Assembly: GCF_028688855.1 (NCBI RefSeq)
Contig: NZ_JAQTXI010000001.1
Location: 263,650 to 327,649, forward strand
DNA length: 64,000 nucleotides
Reading direction: 5' to 3'
DNA from: Neomegalonema sp.
Lineage (GTDB): Bacteria; Pseudomonadota; Alphaproteobacteria; Rhodobacterales; Rhodobacteraceae
Shown here: positions 50,159 through 61,000 of the stretch, one piece after another
How positions within the stretch are numbered: the stretch's first letter is position 1
Layout: the number at the start of each line of letters is the position of its first letter
Position numbers and translations under genes: made by a program
Notes under the pieces: generated by a model
What the model was told of the DNA's origin: nothing
Databases searched by the model: none
The model's input: only the letters and a program-made list of their open reading frames with translations

Positions 50159-51849
50159 TCAGCCGGTCAGGCGGGCCTCCCGGGCTTCGGCCTGAGGCAG
50201 GCGGATGGTGATGGTGGTGCCGCGATGGGGCGCCGAATCGATGTCCATGGTCCCGCTCATGCTTTCGATGAGGCGCACGGCTCCGGCCAGACGCAGCGTG
50301 GCGCCGAAGCCGATGTCCACATAGGCGGTGCGCTCGGCGAGGAAGGGCTCGCGCACGCGGCGGAGCATCTCCTCGGACATGCCGATTCCCTCGTCGTCGA
50401 TGACGATGGCGATGGCCGCGTCGCGGATCTCCGCCGAGATGCGCACCGTCCCGCCCGGCGAGGTGAAGGTCACCGCCTGGGCGATCAGTCCGCGCAGGGT
50501 CTGGGTGAGCGGGCGCGAATCGGCCCGGACCATGAAGGGCGCCGCCGAGAACTCCAGCCGCACGCCGCGCTTCTGGGCCGAGCCCTCGGAGAGGGCGGCG
50601 CAATCGGCGAAGATCGCGGCGACGGAGGCCTCTTCGTTGGAGGGCGCGCCGGGTCCGCCGTCCTCCTCGGCGAGGGAGAGCAGATCCTCGACCAGCCGCA
50701 GCAGCTGCCTGCCGCCTTCGAGGATGGCGTCCAGATGGGTCTTGATCTGGCCGTTGGAGGCCTCGGCCTGCTGGGCGGCGTGGGTCTCCTGCTGATGGCG
50801 CAGCAGCTCGGCGAATCCGAGGATGGCGTTGAGCGGCGTGCGGAATTCATGGCTCATGTTGGCGAGGAAGCGGCTCTTGCTCGCCTGGGCGGCCTGAGCG
50901 CGCTGCACGGCTTCGGTCAGGCGGCGCTCCTGCTCGATGGTCTCGCGGGCGTCGCGCGCCAGAAGCAGGCATTCGAAGAGGTCGCCCGGACGCGGCGGAC
51001 CCAGAGGCCAGAGCGCCAGATTCAGCGGCGCCTCCTCGCGGCGGGTCTCGTGGCCCCGCAGACGCAGCTTGCGCCCCGTCTCCTCGTAGAGCGCGCCTTC
51101 GAGCGCCAGGCGCAGTTCGGGCGCGTCCTCGGCGGCGATCAGGGCTTCCAGAGGCCGCCCGACCGCCTCGCAGGGATTGAATCCGAAGACGCTGCGCATC
51201 GCTCCGTGAGCGGCGCGGATGCGGCCTTCCGAATCGACCTTCAGCACGGCGTCTCCGCCATGCTCCTCGATGAGCGCCATGGCGGCGCGGGCTTCGGCTT
51301 CTCCGGCTTCGGCGCGTCGGGTCTGGGCCTGGCCGAGGGCGAGCGCGAGGAAGGCCAGGGCCCCGAAGACCGCCGCGCCGAGCGCAGGCCCCATGGCTCC
51401 GGCGCCCGAGGCCGCCGCCGCGATGGGCGCCGCCGCCAGAGGCGCCATGCAGAGCGCCAGAAGCGGAGCGGGCGCGCGGGGCGCGTCGGGTTCGAGCAGG
51501 GGCGCGAGGGCCCAGAGCGCGAGGATCACGCCTTCCTGTCCGGGGAAGGCCGCGGCGAGGGCCGCCGCCGCCAGAGCCTGGGCTCCGGCGACGATTCGCC
51601 AGATCTTCTCGCGGGCCTCCGCGTTGAGTCCGAGCGTGAGCCCCGCGATCCCCGGTCCGAGCGCGAGCAGCGCGAAGGGCCAGGGAGCCCCTGCGGCCAG
51701 CGTCGAGCCCGCCAGCCCGAATCCCGCGGCCAGACGGAAGATTCCCCGCCGCAGCATGGGCCTGCGGCGGGGAGCCGGCCGCCCGCGCGCGCCCGTCGCG
51801 ACGGAAGCGGGAGGGACGGCTGGAGGGACGGCTGGAGGGACGGCGGTCA

Positions 51850-51853
<4 letters not shown>
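50159..51853 (-). CDS. Membrane sensor histidine kinase with degenerate ATP-binding domain
   Basis: A 564-residue protein. Residues 8-25 are VPPA repeats, then about six hydrophobic helices (40-180), a PAS domain (about 190-310) and a HisKA dimerisation domain with NMSHEFRTPLNAILGF (His335). The HATPase domain departs from consensus: the N box reads LRGLIAQAVTFT with Gln459 where the Mg-ATP-binding Asn should be, and the G2 box is IGFGATL instead of GTGLGL; only the G1 box DDEGIGM is normal. Autokinase activity may be weak or absent, while His335 could still receive phosphate from a partner. The start overlaps the stop of the upstream kinase (ATGA). Confidence 0.85.
51810..51844. repeat. 12-bp tandem repeat coding VPPA
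   Basis: GGAGGGACGGCT repeats at 51810-51821 and 51822-51833, with an 11-base partial copy at 51834-51844. On the coding strand it gives repeated Pro-Pro-Ala-Val near the kinase N-terminus. It could vary in copy number by slippage. Confidence 0.8.
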
Positions 51854-54135
<2,282 letters not shown>

Positions 54136-54317
54136 GTCCGGCTTGATCCATCATCTGAGAAAGCGCCTGCTGAGGGCGCGGACCTACAATGGAAAGACGA
54201 GGGCTAAATTTTGGTGAACGCGGCCCGGAGCCCGAGGCGGATTCCTCCGGGCCGCGGCCTCCGGGCGCGTCTCTCCTGCGCGCAAAGGGACCCGCACAGG
54301 GCGGAATCCGGCCGAAT

Positions 54318-54335
54318 CCGGCGTTTTCTCGCCGG
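54318..54335. terminator. Hairpin between uppP and the kinase genes
   Basis: CCGGCG (54318-54323), loop TTTTCT, CGCCGG (54330-54335) forms a perfect six-base stem 12 bases past the uppP stop on the minus strand. No U-tract follows, so it could be a rho-type or processing hairpin rather than an intrinsic terminator. Confidence 0.35.
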
Positions 54336-54347
54336 GTTTCGCGGGAT

Positions 54348-55148
54348 TCAGGCGACGGCGAAGAGGAATCCCGCCAGCAGCAGGCGATAGATCACGAAGA
54401 CGGTCATGTCCGCCTTCTGGAGATAGCGCAGCAGCAGCTTGATGGTGGCGCAGCCGACGAGGAAGGTCAGGAAGGCGGCGATCAGGGCGTCGCGCAGGAA
54501 GGCGGCGTCGGCCTCCATGGCGAGTTCTCCGGTTCCGGCGGCGCCCGCCGCGAGGATCAGCGGAATCGAGAGCAGCAGCGAGAACCGGATGGACTCGGTG
54601 CGCGTCAGCCCGAGGAATCGTCCCGCCGTGGTGGTCACGCCCGAGCGGCTGGCGCCCGGAATGAAGGCGCAGGCCTGCGAGAGTCCGATGATCAGGGCCC
54701 CGCCCCATCCGAGATCCTTGATCTCCTTGTCCTCGGGGAAGAACTTGTCCGCGACGTAGAGCGCCACCGCGAAGACCGCCATGCCGACGGCGATGACCTT
54801 CAGCGACCGCATGTGCGCGCCTTCTCCGCCCATGAGATAGAGCCCGAGCCCCGCCGCCAGACCCGGAACCGAGGCGAGGATCAGCAGCAGCGCGAGCTTC
54901 GCATCCGGTTCGTGGAAGCGGCCCCGCAGGGCGAGCCAGAGTCCCCGGAAGGCCCGCCGCACCTCCGGCCAGAGACAGACGAGGATCGAGCAGAGCGTGG
55001 CCAGATGCAGCGCCAGATCCACGAGCGGCCCCTGATCGGGGAATCCGCCGAGCTTGCTGACCAGCACCAGATGCGCCGAGGAGCTGATGGGAAGGAACTC
55101 GAAGACGCCCTGAACGAGCGCCAGCACGACGATATGCAGAAGGGACAT
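54348..55148 (-). CDS. uppP: Undecaprenyl-diphosphatase
   Basis: A 266-residue inner-membrane enzyme that dephosphorylates undecaprenyl diphosphate to recycle the lipid carrier for peptidoglycan and other glycans; it can also give bacitracin tolerance. The (E/Q)XXXE motif is QGVFE (Gln13, Glu17) in VQGVFEFLPISSSAHLVLV, and the second motif is PGASRSGVTTT. About eight helices are visible. Length and both motifs match UppP/BacA. No clear Shine-Dalgarno precedes the ATG; GGAG lies about 14 bases upstream. It is divergent from the LLM oxidoreductase. Confidence 0.95.
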   Translation of the reverse strand: MSLLHIVVLALVQGVFEFLPISSSAHLVLVSKLGGFPDQGPLVDLALHLATLCSILVCLWPEVRRAFRGLWLALRGRFHEPDAKLALLLILASVPGLAAGLGLYLMGGEGAHMRSLKVIAVGMAVFAVALYVADKFFPEDKEIKDLGWGGALIIGLSQACAFIPGASRSGVTTTAGRFLGLTRTESIRFSLLLSIPLILAAGAAGTGELAMEADAAFLRDALIAAFLTFLVGCATIKLLLRYLQKADMTVFVIYRLLLAGFLFAVA

Positions 55149-55299
55149 TTCGGATGCGGACTCCGCCGAGAGGCTCCGGAAGGGGAGCGGCGGCGCAGGC
55201 TAGTCCAATCCTCGCGGCGGCGCGAGGGCGCGAAAGCGCCTTGTCCTTCCTGAGGGGGATCGGCCAGAGGGGGGGGCGAAGGGCGCGGCCTGGCCCGGC

Positions 55300-55329
55300 T
55301 TGACCCTTCGGCGCTGCGGCGCCCATATG
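55300..55329 (+). promoter_or_regulatory. Candidate promoter for the LLM oxidoreductase
   Basis: TTGACC (55300-55305) and CATATG (55324-55329) are 18 bases apart, giving a short leader of about 26 bases. Confidence 0.5.
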
Positions 55330-55361
55330 AGGGGCCTCATTCCTGTCGAGGACCTTCCCCC

Positions 55362-56357
55362 ATGGCGTCTCCCATCGTTCCCCTGTCGATTCTCGAACTC
55401 GTCCGCGTGACGGAGGAGACCGACGCCCGTCAGGCCCTGCTGAACGCGCGGGATCTGGCCGCCCACGCCGAGGACTGGGGCTATGGCCGCATCTGGGTGG
55501 CCGAGCATCACAACATGTCCGGCATCGCGAGCGCGGCGGTTTCGGTGGTTCTGGGCCATATCGGCGCGGGCACGACGAAGATCCGGATCGGCGCGGGCGG
55601 GATCATGCTGCCCAATCATGCGCCCTATGTGATCGCCGAGCAGTTCGGCACTCTGGAGCGGCTGTTTCCGGGGCGTGTGGACCTCGGGCTCGGGCGGGCT
55701 CCGGGCACGGATCAGCTGACTCTGCGGGCCTTGCGCCGCAAGCCGGAGGACGCCGACCGCTTCCCCGACGACGTGCTGGAGCTTCAGGCCTTCCTCGCGC
55801 CTGCGGGCGAGGGCCAGCGCATCCGGGCGGTTCCGGCGGCGGGCACGGAGGTCCCCTTGTGGATTCTGGGCTCCAGCCATTTCGGGGCTTCGCTGGCGGC
55901 GATGCTGGGCTTGCCCTACAGCTTCGCCTCGCATTTCGCGCCGGACGTCCTGCTGACGGCTCTGGAGATGTATCGTGCGCGCTTCCAGCCCTCGGAGCAG
56001 CTGCAGAAGCCCTACGCCATGGTGGGCGTGAACGTGATCGCCGCCGAAACCGACGCCGAGGCCCGCCGCCTCGCGACCACGCAGCAGATGTCCTTCGTGA
56101 ACATGTTCCGGGGCGCGCGTGGCCTGAGCCAGCCGCCCATCGACGACATCGAGGCCTACTGGACGCCTCAGGAGAAGGCGCAGGTCTCGCGGATGCTGGC
56201 GCGTTCGGTCTACGGCTCTCCGCAGACGGTGCGGGCGGGCCTGGCGGCTCTGGTCGAGGAGACGAAGGCCGATGAGCTGATCATCGTCTCGGACGTCTAC
56301 GACCACCAGACGCGGCTGAAGAGCCTGCGTCTGATCTCGGAGGCCATGGGGCTCTGA
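55362..56357 (+). CDS. LLM-class flavin-dependent oxidoreductase (YhbW-like)
   Basis: A 331-residue TIM-barrel flavoprotein of the bacterial-luciferase superfamily. [29 protein letters not shown] holds the conserved EHH motif, and [24 protein letters not shown] and [12 protein letters not shown] are the group signatures. Single-component YhbW/MsnO8-type enzymes of this group have no known physiological substrate. The spacing to the ribosome binding site GAGGA is nine bases. The gene stands alone, divergent from uppP and convergent with the small anchored protein. Confidence 0.9.
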   Translation: MASPIVPLSILELVRVTEETDARQALLNARDLAAHAEDWGYGRIWVAEHHNMSGIASAAVSVVLGHIGAGTTKIRIGAGGIMLPNHAPYVIAEQFGTLERLFPGRVDLGLGRAPGTDQLTLRALRRKPEDADRFPDDVLELQAFLAPAGEGQRIRAVPAAGTEVPLWILGSSHFGASLAAMLGLPYSFASHFAPDVLLTALEMYRARFQPSEQLQKPYAMVGVNVIAAETDAEARRLATTQQMSFVNMFRGARGLSQPPIDDIEAYWTPQEKAQVSRMLARSVYGSPQTVRAGLAALVEETKADELIIVSDVYDHQTRLKSLRLISEAMGL

Positions 56358-56366
56358 GTCCTCCGC

Positions 56367-56774
56367 TCAGGGGATCCGGATCGCCTGCCCGTGCCGGAAG
56401 ACGACCACGCCCTCTTCGCCGGAGAAGGTCAGGTTGAGCGTCAGCCTGACTCCGTCTCCCGTGAGGGACTTCCGGCAGGCGATCCGGGCCGCGCCCGCCC
56501 CCTGGCAGAGGAATCCGAAATCCTCCATGCGCGAGGCGAAGACCTTCTCCGGCAGCCGGAAGGCGACGTCGAGATCCGCGCCCCTCAGCCCGAGCGACGG
56601 ACGGCCTTTCCGGAGGGCGGCGCCATGATCCTCCAGCACGGCCAGGGAGATCCTTTCGATCCTGGTCGCGAAGGAGGAATCCCTGACGCTGGCGCTTTCT
56701 CCGTGGAAGGCCTTCGCGAGGATGGCGGCGGAGAGCGTCAGGCCGATCAGAAAGAGCTTCAGCATTCCCGACAT
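56367..56774 (-). CDS. Small membrane-anchored or secreted protein of unknown function
   Basis: A 135-residue protein. The first 25 residues form a signal or anchor (MLKLFLIGLTLSAAILAKAF); the rest is soluble, with two cysteines (in FLCQG and IACRK) that could pair and a predicted mixed alpha/beta content. I know no family match. A GAAGGAGA stretch precedes the ATG, which supports it being a real gene. It converges on the LLM oxidoreductase with a nine-base gap. Confidence 0.55.
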   Translation of the reverse strand: MSGMLKLFLIGLTLSAAILAKAFHGESASVRDSSFATRIERISLAVLEDHGAALRKGRPSLGLRGADLDVAFRLPEKVFASRMEDFGFLCQGAGAARIACRKSLTGDGVRLTLNLTFSGEEGVVVFRHGQAIRIP

Positions 56775-56846
56775 TCCGTCTCCTTCCCGTCGTCGGCTTC
56801 TCTCCGGGAGAGGGTTAAAGGCGAATGCTGGCCTTCCGGTTAATCC

Positions 56847-57350
56847 TCAGGAGGCGGAGAAGGCCGGGTGGAAGACGACGCGTCCGGAGGGGCGCGGCTC
56901 CTCGAAGGCCAGGGCGAGGAGATATTCCGGCGGCGCGCCCTCCAGCTTCAGGTCGGGATCCTGCGCGAATCCGAAGCGGCGGTAGTAATCGGGAAAGCCG
57001 ACCAGGACGCAGCCTTTCGCGCCCTGCGCCTTCAGCCGTGCGAGGCCCTCGCGGATGAGGGCGCCGCCGATTCCCCGTCCATGCAGATCGGGCCGCGCCG
57101 AGACCGGACCCAGCCCGAACCATCCCCGGTCCTCGCCCTCGATGGTCGTCGGCGAGAGGGCGAGATGTCCGACGGGCTCGCCTTCGTGGATCGCGACCAG
57201 CGAGAGGGTGAGGGCTCCGGCCGCGCGCAGGGCGTCGAGGACCGCGCCTTCGGTTCCCCGGCTGTGGGGATTGAGCCTGAAGGCCGCCTCGGTCAGCAGA
57301 CGCAGGGCGGGGGCTTCTTCGGGACGCTCCTCGCGGATGTCGATCTTCAT
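56847..57350 (-). CDS. GNAT N-acetyltransferase (YhbS-like)
   Basis: A 167-residue acetyltransferase. IREERPEEAPALRLLTEAAF, VGHLALSPTTI, LGPVSARPDLHGRGIGGALIREGLARL (acetyl-CoA loop HGRGIG) and GFPDYYRRFGFAQDPDLKL are all typical of the YhbS subgroup of unknown substrate. Length is normal. The start ATG has AGGACAACC upstream. It follows the uracil-DNA-glycosylase-like gene on the same strand by 21 bases and is likely co-transcribed with it. Confidence 0.88.
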   Translation of the reverse strand: MKIDIREERPEEAPALRLLTEAAFRLNPHSRGTEGAVLDALRAAGALTLSLVAIHEGEPVGHLALSPTTIEGEDRGWFGLGPVSARPDLHGRGIGGALIREGLARLKAQGAKGCVLVGFPDYYRRFGFAQDPDLKLEGAPPEYLLALAFEEPRPSGRVVFHPAFSAS

Positions 57351-57371
57351 GGTTGTCCTCCGTGATGTGGA

Positions 57372-57956
57372 TCAGGCCTTCAGGGCGCGCACCTGCTCCT
57401 GAAGCGCGGGGATCATCTCGGCCTCGACCCAGGGCCTTCGCGCGAGCCAGCCGTTGTTGCGTCCGCTGGGATGGGGCAGCGGCAGGATCTCCGGCCAGAG
57501 CTCCCGCCAGGCCTCGACGCTGGCGGCCACGCCGCCGCGCCATTGCGCGCCCAGAACCCATCTTTGCGCGAAGAGGCCCAGAGCGAGGGTCAGCCGGATC
57601 TCCGGCAGGGCCTTCATGAGCCTCGGCCTCCAGGTGGGGGCGCAGATGGCGCGCGGCGGCAGGTCGCCGCCCTTTCCGGCTCCGGGATAGCAGAATCCCA
57701 TGGGCGCCAGAGCCACGAGATCGGGATCGTAGAATTCTGCGCGCGTCAGCCCGAGCCAGGTCCGGAGCCTCGTTCCGCTGGCGTCGTCGAAGGGGCGTCC
57801 GCGCTCATGGGCGACGTGGCCCGGCGCATGGCCCACGACGAGGATCCGCGCTCCGGCGCCCGCCTGGAGGATCGGACGCGGCCCGAGCGGCAGATCCGCG
57901 CAGATCCGGCAGGCGCGGATTTCGGCGAGCAGGGAGTCGAGGCTTTCGGCGATCAT
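57372..57956 (-). CDS. Uracil-DNA glycosylase-family protein with four-cysteine cluster motif
   Basis: A 194-residue protein. The UDG motif A is VVGHAPGHVAHERGRPFDD and motif B LPLPHPSGRN. Four cysteines fit a 4Fe-4S site: Cys16 and Cys19 (CRIC) and a pair 16 residues apart in FCYPG...AICAP, the family 4 arrangement. Family 4/5-like enzymes excise uracil from DNA; the usual catalytic residue in motif A is replaced here (GHAPG rather than GEAPG), and this variant group is widespread in Proteobacteria with uncertain activity. Its promoter is not resolved. Confidence 0.8.
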   Translation of the reverse strand: MIAESLDSLLAEIRACRICADLPLGPRPILQAGAGARILVVGHAPGHVAHERGRPFDDASGTRLRTWLGLTRAEFYDPDLVALAPMGFCYPGAGKGGDLPPRAICAPTWRPRLMKALPEIRLTLALGLFAQRWVLGAQWRGGVAASVEAWRELWPEILPLPHPSGRNNGWLARRPWVEAEMIPALQEQVRALKA

Positions 57957-58006
57957 GGCCTCAAGCTCGGCGCGAGGCCCCGGAAAAGCAAGAGGCGCAA
58001 AGCAAG

Positions 58007-58030
58007 AGGCGCGGAGTCTCCTCCGCGCCT
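58007..58030 (-). terminator. Terminator hairpin of the giant outer-membrane protein gene
   Basis: On the minus strand AGGCGCGGAG, loop GAGA, CTCCGCGCCT is a perfect ten-base stem starting 24 bases after the gene's stop, followed by the T-rich CTTGCTTTGCGCC and CTTGCTTTTCC. The flank also has a 14-base direct repeat, AAAGCAAGAGGCGC (57985-57998 and 57999-58012). Confidence 0.7.
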
Positions 58031-58054
58031 CCGGACTTCACCCGGCCAGAACCG

Positions 58055-61000
58055 TCAGAACTTGCCCACGGCGTTGATGAACCACCCATGGGCGTTCTGG
58101 TTCACGTCGAAGAGGTCGTCCCCGAAGGCGGCGAAGTTGTAGCCCGCGCCGAGTTCGAAGTTGTCGCCGAAGCGCCGGTAGACCGCCACCAGAGCGCCAT
58201 GACGGGTCATGTCGGTCTCGATGTCGTGGAGCACGCGCCATTCGGCCATCGCGTCCCAGTTCTCGAAGAGCCGGACCTTGGCGTGAGCCGCGCCATAGGT
58301 GAGCCGCGTGGCGGCCCATCCTCCGGCGTTGCGCTCCTCGCGGATCTCGCCCTGCTTGTAGGCGCCCTTGGCGCCGAAGGTCAGGCGCGGCGTGACCCGG
58401 TAGGAGGCTTCCGCCGAGACCAGATGCGCGCGCTGGTCCACGTCTCCCGAGACCTGATCCGGAGCGGGCAGGTCGTAAAGATAGGTGTAGCGGGCGAGCA
58501 GGTTCAGACGGTCGTTCTCGACGGGGCGATAGGCCAGCCCCACCGAGGCCTCCCAGAAGCGGGCGTCGCGGGCGGAATCCGCGCGGTTGTCGGTGTGCGA
58601 GACCGAAGCCTTGGCCAGCAGCGTGGTGGAGGGCGTGGCTTCGTATTTCGCGCGGGCCGTGGCGAGCCACTGATCCGTATCCTCCTCGCCCCGGTCGCGG
58701 CGATATTCCGCCTTGCCCGAGAGCTCCAGCCGCGAGGTCTTCCAGCGGGCCGAGGCCGAAACGGCGTCGCGTTCGGCGTCTCCGCCGTCGAGGTCCAGAT
58801 CCGAGCGCTGATAGCTCAGGCCGAGGCTCAGATCGTCCAGGGGCCGGATCTCGGCGCCATAGAGCTGGCTGGTCTCGAATCCGCCGTCGCGCCGGACGCC
58901 GAAGAGGTTCTCCTGATAGACGTCGAGGCCGTTCGCGACGTTGGCGCGCTGGCCGAGGGTGAAGGCGTGGCGCCGCTCGTCCTCGCGGTCGGTGGAGTGG
59001 GTGTAGCTGCCATAGACCACGTGATCGGGGCTGCGCCGATAATCCACGCCCACGGTGGCGCCGTTTCCGCGCTCCTTGAAATGGGCGTATTCGGCGTGGG
59101 CGGTCAGGGTGTCGGAGAGCCTGGCCGAGAAGCCCACCGCGCCGCCGGTGGCGTCCACGTAGTCGCCTTTCTCCATGACCGAGGTCTGACCCCGGACGTA
59201 GAGCTTCGCGCCGTCCATGACTTCATAGGAGAGGCGTCCGCCGAGGATCAGGGCGGAGACTTCCGGCTGACGACGCTGGATCTCGGCCTCGTAGCGGGAT
59301 TCGAAGGAGAGGCCGAAGCGTCCGAAATCCTTGTCGATCTGGGCGGCGGCGGCGCGTTCCTTGTCGCCGTCGAGATATTCGCCTTCATGGGCGCGCAGGG
59401 CGAGGCGCAGATCCTCGTTCGGGCGCAGCTCCACCGAGCCGCCGAAGCTGCGGCGGAAGCCGTCGAGGGCGCTCTGGACGTTGGAGTATCCCGCGTCGCG
59501 TTCGCGCCACCAGGCTTCGGCTTCTCCGGCCCATCCGCCGTCGAAGATCTCGGCGAAGTCGGCGCGGGCCTCGACCGAGAAGGCGTCGCCTTCGACCGGG
59601 CGTCCGAGCGAGCCGGAGAGCTCGTGGAAGGTCAGGCCGCCGTCCTCCGAGGCGCGGATGTCGGCGCGTTCGAAGGAATTGCTGCGGGCCCATTCGCCGC
59701 GGATATAGGTGCCGGGCTTCCAGCGCAGCGCGACGTCGGCGCCCATGAGCTCATAGGCGCGGGCGTTTTCGGCGTTCTCCTCGATATAGGTTCCGCCGAT
59801 CTTCAGATGATCGCCGAGCCAGGCGAGGGCGCGGCCGCCGTAGGTCCATTCGTCGGCCTCGCCGAAATCGGGGACATATTCGTAATCGGCGACCAGAAAG
59901 ACCATGTCGTCGCCGAGGGCGCTGGTGGAGATCACGTTGGTTCCCGAGCGCCCGGCGAAGCTGCGCAGCGGATTGGTCAGCAGCACGCGGCCCTGGATGT
60001 CGTTGATCTCGTAGTCCTTGCCGGGGACCAGCGCGACGCTCTCCAGCACGCGGCCGCTGTCGCGGTCGCGGACCTCGACGCGGAGCTTCTCCGAGCCGGT
60101 CACGATGTCGCGCTGACGCAGGTAATAGAGGCTGCCGCCGGTGCCGATGAATTCGTTATGCGCGGCGGCGGTGTTGGGCTGCGAGGCGAAGGCCTTGGCC
60201 TGGAGGCGGGCCTCGCCATAGCTGGTGGCGGCGCGGCTGACGTATTCCGCCCGCGCGCCGTAGAGCGAGCGCTCGTAGCGGGCGAGTTCGGTTCCGGTGA
60301 AGCCGGTGTTGTAGTTGCCCCACATCAGACTTGAGTCGCCGTCCTCGACGCGGACGTAGAACTTGCCCTGGGTGTCCACGTCGGAGCGCGCGACCGAGCC
60401 GTCGCCGTAGACGGGATAATAGCGGTCGGGATCGAGGCGGCGGAACATCTTCCGGGGATCGCGGTAATCGACGAAATCGTCGAAGAGATGCTTGATCTCG
60501 TTTTCGTGGGTGTCGGCCTGGGCCGTGATGAGGTAGCGGCCCTGGATCTTGCCCTTCAGATAGAAGGCGAGGCGTCCGTTGGCGAAGACGTCCTCCTCGA
60601 AGCCGTCGGTCCCGACGGCGGCCTCCAGCGAATCGGAGACGAAATCCTGGCCGATGGTCAGATCGGCGAGACCGACCATGAAGAAGCTGTTCTCGGGCAC
60701 CTGCGCGGCGACGTTGCGGGTCCAGACCACGCCGTCGGGCGCGGCCAGCTCGACCGGAATCTCGTAGACGCCGGGGCGGCGCAGGCTCTCCCAGACGAAT
60801 TCGCCCTTTTCATTGACCGGGATCTCCTCGCCGGAGACCGCGACCAGCCAGCCCGGAGGCACGCCGGCGCCGCGCACGGCGACTCGTCCGCCCATGATCG
60901 GAATGGACTGCCGCGCCAGCGAATCGCGGCCATAGGCCGAGCGCGCCGGACGCTTGAGCGTGGGATGGTCCGGATCGGCGGTGAGGAGCAGATCGCGGGG

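Noticed and set aside
58088..60334. Long plus-strand frame opposite the giant outer-membrane protein
   Set aside because: It is a mirror of the barrel coding strand with Val/Gly/Glu-rich low-complexity translation.
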